Source of the DNA: Chalara sp. BL73
Taxonomy: Eukaryota; Ascomycota; Leotiomycetes; Helotiales
DNA length: 64,000 bases
NCBI GenBank assembly: GCA_918026815.1
Contig: CAKJVC010000017.1
Span: 1,116,001-1,180,000, forward strand
Reading direction: 5' to 3'
Shown here: positions 56,148 through 64,000 of the stretch, in pieces
Layout: every line of letters begins with the position of its first letter
Numbering within the stretch: the first letter of the stretch is position 1
The notes under the pieces: model-generated
What the model was told of the DNA's origin: nothing
Databases searched by the model: none
What the model saw: only the letters and a program-made list of their open reading frames with translations
Made by a program: the position numbers and the translations under genes

Positions 56148-56571
56148 ACATAGGGAGATGAGGTGTCCCTTATGTATGCCGGCTGTGAAGCGGGAAAAGG
56201 AAAGCGAGGGAGACAATGTAGGGGAGAAAAGCATGATCTAAGGAAGAAAGGAGAGATAGATATGTTGACCATAAAAGCAGAGCAGTCATCAAGCTTTTAG
56301 AACCCTGGAATTGGAATTGAGGTTCACCGAGTGGAATAACTTTAAAGGTGTGAGCAGATTTTACAGCTTTTTCCGTGACTCTGAAGTCGGTCACCAGCCT
56401 TCTGATACTCTAATCCACAATCGGCCGCCCCTGAAGGAATTTAATTATCGTCAACTTGAAGGCGAGATCTGCATGATTACAGTCACAGTATTTCCAAATA
56501 TTGCTTTCCTCAACTCAATCATAATACGCAGCACACACTTAAGCATTTGGATTTAATGTCAGTGCGTAACC
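56148..56571. other. Convergent spacer
   Basis: 3' flank of the small plus-strand frame and of the large minus-strand gene. Nothing else seen. Confidence 0.45.
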
Positions 56572-59500
56572 CTAGACTATTAGAGCAGTTCGAATCCCAT
56601 TGACATCCAAAGGCAAGATGACCTTGGCACAACAGCTCCAGCATGGATCTTCAGGCAATATCACAGGGTAGTAGCCTTGTTTTCGGCTGACGGCCATGGC
56701 CGCAAGCCTTGCAAGCCAATTTTTATGTGCTAAGTTATTATGTCACTAAAAAACCCAAATAAGACGCAAGTGAGATGGGTACCTCGAACCGCAATAACGC
56801 CGGTAGTTGGGGACTCTATCAATTCATCCCAATTCTCGATGCCGACAGCTGCATGTTGGGGGTCTGGTGATCTCAGACGTCAGTGTTGTTGATACCTTTG
56901 TCCAAGGCGGGATGGTCTATAGGAATATATTTAGATAAAATCCAACTACTTACAATGAGCAAAAACATCTGAATAAGTCATCGCTACGCGCCTGCTGGGA
57001 GCATGTGCGAGAGTAGACGTTTTCCAGCCTTTTGGTCGACAATTCCCCTTGCATGTTGATAATGCCTCTAGAAAGGGCGCTTTTGATCGAACCTACAATT
57101 TACATATATTTTAGCATTATATTTGCAGGAATTACCAATAACTTAAACTCGCGAGTTTTCGAAATTGAACTGACAGAAGCTAACCACTCTACTAAGACTA
57201 CATACTGCTTTTAGGATATCTACCTCAGCAACCCAGTTTCCTCCATCAAACAAGGATATTAAACTTTCGAGAAGAATTACAGAATGGTCAATGATATGCT
57301 GTGAGGTATAACTACTTTGCATCGGGATTTCATATTCAGTGAAGGACAAATGCAGCGATGTAGTCTGGAAGCAATCGTCAAGCTGGCCTAGCAAACAAAG
57401 GCTTAGTACATAGTTATTAGGGGGAATACGTAGTTGTCTCCAAGCCGAGCATTATTGAATAGTTTTGCCGGTGCGGAGACTTCCTTACCGTCAAATTTAT
57501 TATGATTGATAGACATCCATTGTTCTGGATTAGGCGCCCTTATTTTGACTGCGGGAGGGCAGATAAGAAAAGCAATACCAGGTTTTCCGATGTTTCCGAC
57601 CTATATATTAAGATTGTAAGTATAGGTGATATTTTGGAAACAAAAATCGCGGGTAGTCGGTGGTGCAATGAGCAAAATTGATGTCCCAATAGCCCTTCCT
57701 CAGACCTGTTCGCCACTGGCAACCAATGAAATCGTACATACCACGCGTTTCACAGTGTTGTGTTTGGGGCGATCATAAGGATCACATAATAGTGCTGCGG
57801 CAACAAAAAGAGAGTTTCCTGAGGACATAGCAAATACTTCGGACAGATATTCTGGATCAACATTACACGTTCCGGAATCAAACATAGCGATGCAGGCAAA
57901 GGCTTGCGCGAGACTCAGGCCAGACTTTTGAGACAAGTCCGCGTCCGCATGCTGTTGATTGACCTTTCGGGTACCTGGCATGGAAATCCAGGGGGGAATC
58001 CACTATAGGTTATCAGCCACGAAACGACAAAAAAATAAGGATACAATAAAAGGTCCAAGTCATATAGAATTCGACGACTCGAAGATGTGCAGGGCTAACC
58101 TTAGCTAGAATTATAGTCTGGTTGACTACCAAAGCCGATATTGTCGCTCCAGGGAATAAGGAATATAATTCAACCATCTCTGAACAGGCTTGGAGGCATT
58201 TTAACTCATTTAGTATTGGGTGGTTTAGCGACGACAGCGAAGGGTTTAGTAGGTTGCTCAGTGTGTCAACATTGATCTTATCTGGGAGGAAAACATCTTT
58301 GAGAGCGTCACGGCTTAATTCAAGCGTTTGCGGTTGATAGTCAGGGTGACGGTCGTTGGAATACAGCTGAAGCGGAGCGATACTATAGAGTGCCGCAGAT
58401 CCTGGATCGCCTGCAAAGAGGACTTTGGAGACTACAACTGATATCTTTACTACCAACTGTAGCTTTCCCAGCAGATCGCTACATGCGCTCGTGAAATCTC
58501 TTTCTAGACTGAATATTAGTCCCTTTCCAGTATAACCATAACGAGCATCTATCTCCCATTCTACAACAGGTAGACAAAGCTCTCCGAGGCTTTCAATGTA
58601 GACACGGCGGTTCCCAATCCTAATGATTTCCAGCAGCTCCTGAATGGTTTGGAATCTCTCATACGGCAATAATGTCTTGTGATTGGCAGGGTCTGGTATA
58701 CAACCAAAATGAAGGTTTCGTTCACTTTCATGATGTAAAAGACCACTACCTTGCTCAATATCTTGAGGCTTATCCAAGATCAAGTTTGCTCCGGTAAGGT
58801 CCGAAAGTTGCTCACTCCACTTGACACACAACTTTAGCTGTACAATGTTCAATGTGAGCCACCTTACGTGTCTGGCAAGCCCATTTCCAGTTTTTTTCAA
58901 GGAACCATCGTGCGATCGCTTCACTGTGGAGTTTTGAATAGATATCATACTGGCGTACTCCACTCTTGGCTTTTCTTCTGAAGATTTATATCTGATTAAT
59001 AGCTTCTCAAAATCGCCAATGCTCGTGGGCAAGGCACGAAGCAGCTGCACTCTATGTAGGTCGGTTTTGAGAACTGGTAAAAGGCTATGAATTTGCAACA
59101 GGCCAAAAAAAGGTGGAGGAAGCCCGATCTTCTCTTACCAAGATTTATTAATTGCTGTGCTGCTTTCTTTTCTGTCTGGCCAAGATTTACAAACTGTTCC
59201 GCAGCAGCGACTAGATAGCTAAGCCTATAGTATCTCCAAATTAGTCTCGGCTTGATAGGCAATTAGAAAAAAGGCTTTGCAAACTAAGTCAGCTCCTGTA
59301 TTCTTTGCCAGTCCTAGCACTATCAATCAAGTAATACCAGATAAGAAATGGCTGACGATCTGTAGGAGATGAATTGTAACGAACCATAGTGTACTAGGAG
59401 GAGCAGAAGATAAATTTTCTTTTTGTTGACCCCCAAGACTTAATATTGTGCCCAGCTTTTGCACCCATTCCAAGCCGTCCTCATTTGTGACGACGAAGCT

Positions 59501-60803
59501 TTGCCATCCTGCAAAAAGACACCCGAGAAGAATATAAGGAAACTGTTCAGGGGTGATACGAGAATTTTCTTCTCCAGCAGTCCGGGAAGTTCTAATTGGA
59601 TCGCCATAATATTGCAAGCATGCGAGTGGAAGTGACCAATACACGCTCTTGTTGTCGCTTCGAAGATGTTGTAACCCGAGGGTGAGTATAGCGGAGGAAT
59701 TGAACAACGGATCTTTTTGCTTAACCTCTACCCCAGGTCCCCCATAAACAATCATATTCGGATACAGGTGCCAGGAAGATATGGCCAGAAGCGCTGCACC
59801 ATTCTGCACCATTTGTGGCATCCCCTTTGCTAAATTGTTCATGGCTTCTAAAGCTGATGTCCATGCCTTGATGACACTAGTATATGTGTCAGCCTCGCTG
59901 TTGACTGGCACACTTGCGTTATTGAGAATAAGCATCGTCTGCTTGTGTTGGAGAATCTTAGCTTCATCTGCACTTTGGAGCCAAGCACGCGCACTTGCAT
60001 CCCAGTTGGCAAGCTCGGCGCGGGTAATGTCTTGCAGTGCTGCAACGCGATCTGCCTCTTGCTCCTGGTAGTAAAGGGTAGCTCGTTGTTTTGCATATAT
60101 AACCTCTTTCTGTTTCTGAGCTAGCTCAACCCAGACAGAGATAGCCTCGGGGCCAGTGAACATCCTGGCTAGCATGCATCCTAGCAGATGTGCTGCAATA
60201 GCTGAGGAGCCAGAGGTGACCGCGGCCCACTACGAAGAACCATATTAGCTATGGCATTTTATAATTAAAACAAGAAAAGATAAACCAAACATGGATGACC
60301 ATACTATACTGGCAGTGTCAGCTCCGACATGACTCGCGAAAATACCTGCTCCTTCCGAGCTATCTCTTGGATTGATCGACGGAAGAGACGATATCTCAGA
60401 AACTCTAGTTCCGTAAATCCTGAAAAGGTCCTCCGCCGGAGGTAGGGTGGAAGCAAATAGAGCTCCCAGCTTCCGGGCAGTCTTATGCAATACACCTAAA
60501 ATTGTCATCAATTATTTAAACCAACCAAATGGACAGGAGCTATGTTGTGAAAGCTCTTTGAGTTCCTAAAATGGCTAACCTTCCTCGGCATCCACCTTTC
60601 TCCTCCTCGAAATGGTCTGTCCCAGAATATTATATCTTTAATTTGCTAGATCAGAAGAGGAATCATAGTCCAGCAAGAAGGCTCACTTACTCCGGCGGAG
60701 CCTCAAGCTTTACGAGGGTGAAGTCGAAGTTCAAATTCGCCAGCGACACGGCATTTTCGTTGTGGATGCTTGCCACGGCGGCGGTAAGCCTTCCTAGAGA
60801 CAT
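56572..60803 (-). CDS. Fungus-specific 1,076-aa protein of unknown function, 12 exons
   Basis: Exons 60803-60691, 60635-60580, 60495-60305, 60229-59338, 59210-59139, 59073-58100, 58002-57742, 57600-57489, 57387-57206, 57092-56954, 56863-56783 and 56729-56572 join in frame without a stop. Junctions reproduce blocks I recall from an uncharacterised ascomycete family: APPEYNILGQTISRRRKVDA, HKTARKLGALF, WAAVTSGSSAIAAHLL, WIPPWISMPGTRKVNQQ, LSLAQAFACIAMFDSGTC, VFAMSSGNSLFVAA, GNIGKPGIAFLICPP, DDCFQTTSLHLSF, AHKNWLARLAAMAV. There is no signal peptide, catalytic motif or clear repeat. Several hydrophobic stretches exist, but none is a convincing membrane helix. The fifth exon (72 bp) needs the AG at 59211-59212 to keep frame. 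The gene looks intact and its function is unknown. Confidence 0.82.
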
Positions 60804-61328
60804 GTTTTGTGGCACTAATGGTACTCGAGTAGCGGCTGTAGAGAGAGGTTGCCGATTGATCTTTGAAAAAGACAACCAAACAGGGAAATATGGCGCCTTT
60901 TTATTTCAGATTAAACATGGAGCATAAGCCACATACCTACCTCATGCGTCTTGTGCATTGTCTATTGGCCCGTTAACCTGCGGCGTTCCCAGTCCTTATT
61001 GGGATGAAGCATTGTGCTTCGGGTCTGCCTTGCAGCCTTGTGACAGCACAAATGAAATGCCGCTTATTGAACCAGCTCTCACTGCGCAGCAACGAGTTGG
61101 TGGTTGTTGCGTAGGTTCGGGTTGGTTTATATCATCACGCTAGAGGTAGACCAGGAGCGCGGATGGGTGTATTGCTACATATACCTTTACCGTGGAACTT
61201 CAATCAGCACCAAAAAAAAATAAAAAAATCTGGAGCCCTAAAGATTTCGAAGGTTATATTACACATCGCTTTTTCCTTAAATATATGGGTATATCCTACC
61301 ATACCAACTTCCATCCACGTACAATGCT
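60804..61328. other. Promoter of the 12-exon gene and 3' flank of the glucosyltransferase gene
   Basis: 525 bp without a supported gene; the plus-strand frame at 60571-60927 is a shadow of exon 1. An A-run lies at about 61211-61226. Confidence 0.45.
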
Positions 61329-64000
61329 TTAATGTCTAGTGCTCCCGCTTCCACTTGCCTCCCCGCCACCGCTACCCTTTAAACTCTCCGCAATTGCCTC
61401 TCTCAAAACCTCTTCATCTGCAGCACTATATCCTTTATCCCCCTTCCCCGCTTCTACCTTTGTTTCCTTCTCCAAAGCTGCGCGTTTATGTTCTTCTTCT
61501 AGTAAACTCTGCTTCTTTACATACTCTAGTACGATCTCCTCCTCCGTTTTCTCCTTGGTGGCTTCCTCTTTAGACTTTTGAATCGCGAGTTTGACATCTT
61601 CGTCGTCATCTGATTCTTGCGTTGTAGATTGTTGAGAAGTTTTGGAAAGCGCAATCGCGAGTTTGATCTGTTCATCGTCGTCGGAGTTGATGTCTTCATT
61701 CTGATTTGCTGATGGATCGGAGATTTTGTATGAGGCGAGAGATTCTTGGATCTATGGAGCCTATATCAGTACTGTCTGAGGTAAAATATATCCAAAAATC
61801 TAAAAATGCACTCACTGCCTTTTCGAGCAGTCTTTCATGTTCTGCTTCTTCGTCTTCTGTTGTTGGAGGACCGCGTGCCTGGGCCCGCTTAAGATTGGCT
61901 ACTGCGACGCTGGCTTGGATGGCCCTATCTAAGGCTTCCTGCGAGGTCCTTTCCTGAGTCTGCTGCAATTCCCTCACACTGGCGCGGATTGCTCGCTCAA
62001 TGGTGGCATCTTCTTCTGCGTTACCTTTACTTGTCGCCTGAAATTATGCATCAGTAACATGTTCTGTCATCGATTTAGTGTGAAACGGGACTGAAAACTC
62101 ACAGCAACACTCGCGCGAATCGCTTCTTCAAACTCGTCATGCATCTCCTCGTGTGTATCTTGAGTTGGAGATTCTTGCACTGCTACCGGTGTGTGCTTAT
62201 GCGGTTTGTCTCTCCTGCAGAATGGGCAGCTGCGATGACCATCCGTGCTTTGTAGCTTTTCGCGCTCCACTTCCCGCTTCTTCTTCCTCTCCTCGTGTAA
62301 TTTCTTTCGCTCGTCGAATGTAAGATGCCTTGTTTGCATGAATCCCTTTGGCGAGAGATATCCGGATGGTGTGAGATCCGGCCCACCGATGTCCCTCAAC
62401 TTTTGTCCAGGGTTTTGAAGTTCAGCCTTGTGCTCTTTCCAGTTCTTAATAATCTCTTGACGTTCCTCGGGTGTGGAAGCGCGGTAATCCTCATAGCCCT
62501 TTGCTGTGCGTGCTGATATGATGTAATTCAGAACACTGGATCCGAAGAGCTTGCGGACTTCTTTATGGATACCCATAAATGTATAACCAGGAAGACCCCA
62601 CATTGCAGCTCCAGGCTTTAGGACCACGCCTCCAATACCTTTTCCAATACCTTTTACAAACCCAGCAAAGCCTTCTTTCTCAGCGCCACGCATAGGTTGC
62701 GTGACGAGACCAGATATGCCATCGTACAACCCGTAGCCAAATTCCTTGCCTGCAGCTTTGAGACCGCTCTGCAGATCCGTGACCTTCTCTTGCGGCCTCA
62801 CTGTATCATCGCCATATAACTTGGGTGCATTATGGAAACCACGGGCGAGCCCAAGGGTGAAATCCATAGGACTCTTCATTCCAGCTGCAACAATTCGCTG
62901 AATTCCTTTGCCCGCGCCGATAGCACTTTCAAGCGACACCTTGCTAGGGTCGAATTCTGTCTTCTTCCGTGAGTGTGACCCGCTGCGTGGACGCCAGTCA
63001 CCTGAACCAGTCCGGCTATGAGCGCGCTCTCGAGAGTTCGTCCGGGATCCCGATCTGGACCTATTCAGAGTACCTCTCAATGCTTCCCTCAACGAAGATC
63101 CGCGTTCATGGGAGGAAATGCTTGTCAGCGGTGATGTGGGTACCGTTGCACCGTCGCTGACCGATGATCTGTCTGTGCTCTCATACGAAGTTTTGGCGGA
63201 AGGAGAAGATGATGCTCCTAGGTGCGAGCCAGTATCAGAAGAGTAAGTTGATGGTTCGGCGGTCTCTACTGAAGTAACAAGGCTCGTCTCCGACCGCGAG
63301 GTTGGAGCATTGGGGGTGGTTGCACCAGAGGCAAAAGGAGATGGCTTCTCTACCACCTTCTGGTTCGTTTTCTTGAAAGCTTTAAAGATCTCAATTGGGA
63401 AATCGGCAACACCCATGCTCATACTCGCCACCGTCCCGATCAAAGCAGAAGCGCCACCAGAAATTGGATCCCACGGTCCATCTTCAGTCTCATATTCTCG
63501 GGGGCGGTATCTGGGGAAATTAATAATCAAAGCGAAGAACAGAAAAGGGGACTTACAGCTTTAGATCAGCAAAGTCTAGCAAGCCCTCGGCAGCGAGGAC
63601 AGTTGCAGCAAGGGCGCTTAATTTAGTTTTTGTGCGTCTGACTCTCCACACCGCGACCCTGCTTGGTGCAAGCGAACATCTGAGGGAATCAACATCAAGC
63701 ATATCATGGAAACTCTTGCCTCCGACTTCGCAACCATTTTCTTCTTTGATCTTGGCTCCAAGGTCTTTCGCTCTCTCCAGAGTGTCCGGCTTTAACGCCT
63801 CAATCAGAGCCGCAGCCAGTTTATCAGCGGTAAGCTGCTTATATGGGATTGGTGCTGGACCAGCTCCAGCGCGTGCCACCATTGCTCCCCAAAACGGCTG
63901 ATCGCCAAAGAAAGGAACAACGACGGTAGGTTTTCCGGTGGCAATACCGGCTGCGGTAGTTCCTGCTCCTCCGTGGTGAACTACGCATGAGACATGCTGG
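61329..64000 (-). CDS. Sterol-glucosyltransferase-like protein with C-terminal UIM-like repeats (5' partial)
   Basis: The gene enters from the right edge; exons 64000-63557, 63510-62103, 62037-61816 and 61751-61329 encode 832 residues to the stop. The first 150 residues are the end of a GT1/GT28-type glycosyltransferase: SCVVHHGGAGTTAAG (the UDP-sugar site), GKPTVVVPFFGDQPFWGAMV and AGAGPAPIPYKQL, as in sterol 3-beta-glucosyltransferases. Then come YRPREYETEDGPWDPISGG, a Ser/Thr-rich linker, and a conserved block of short Gly-rich repeats (GAGKGIQRIVAAGMKSPMD, FVKGIGKGIGGVVLKPGAA). A CPFCRRDKPH pair and, at the C-terminus, six UIM-like helices (AIRASVA, AIQASVAVA, AIQESLASY, LAIALSK, LAIQKSK, AIAESLK) follow. 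The N-terminus is outside the window. Confidence 0.85.

Noticed and set aside
56580..56600. tRNA B-box-like GTTCGAATCCC.
   Set aside because: It lies inside the last exon of the 12-exon gene (antisense) and has no acceptor stem partner.

Overview
The window is nuclear DNA of a filamentous ascomycete (Pezizomycotina), most likely a leotiomycete. Evidence: almost every gene is broken by 41-141 bp introns with GT...AG ends and CTAAC/CTAAT branch sites, genes lie on both strands without operons, several proteins belong to fungus-only families of unknown function, and no bacterial-type ribosome sites occur. Exon joins below were worked out by hand from reading frame, splice signals and family motifs; none is backed by transcript data. 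No tRNA, rRNA, CRISPR array or intact transposon was found.

Left third (1-21.6 kb). A partial minus-strand gene, a conserved unknown protein (1264-2304) and a 1,059-residue C2H2 zinc-finger protein (3582-6861) are followed by the dead remains of a protein kinase (7660-8468) and about 3 kb of gene-free, partly decayed sequence. Next come a six-exon FAD monooxygenase (minus), a helix-hairpin-helix DNA-glycosylase-like protein with four AT-hooks (minus), a tiny zinc-finger protein, an Fe(II)/2-oxoglutarate oxygenase and a secreted GH5 glycoside hydrolase.

Middle (22-46 kb). A 766-residue fungal protein (minus) is followed, after a 1.9 kb gap, by RPB10, the shared subunit of RNA polymerases I, II and III. 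RPB10 is split over four tiny exons and lies head to head with UTP17/NAN1 (90S pre-ribosome). Two tandem DUF7918-type paralogues share intron positions. A 4.3 kb gene-poor stretch with a palindrome and an unidentified relic precedes an 876-residue protein with a C-terminal zinc-binding box, a proline-rich protein with an N-myristoylation signal, and a second head-to-head pair, the twin-CX9C CMC1-like protein and UTP11 (90S pre-ribosome).

Right part (46-64 kb). A membrane-tailed fungal protein, a Vps3844-like ER membrane protein, a probable mitochondrial membrane protein, a SET-domain gene with an apparent one-base frameshift that removes its post-SET cysteines, two small unknown ORFs, a 12-exon gene for a 1,076-residue protein of unknown function, and the 3' two-thirds of a sterol-glucosyltransferase-like gene whose C-terminus carries a row of ubiquitin-interacting-motif-like helices.

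Functional links: UTP17, UTP11 and RPB10 all serve ribosome synthesis or transcription, and two of them sit in divergent pairs with short shared promoters. The rest looks like ordinary fungal gene order interrupted by accessory, decaying DNA at about 7-11 kb and 35-39 kb.
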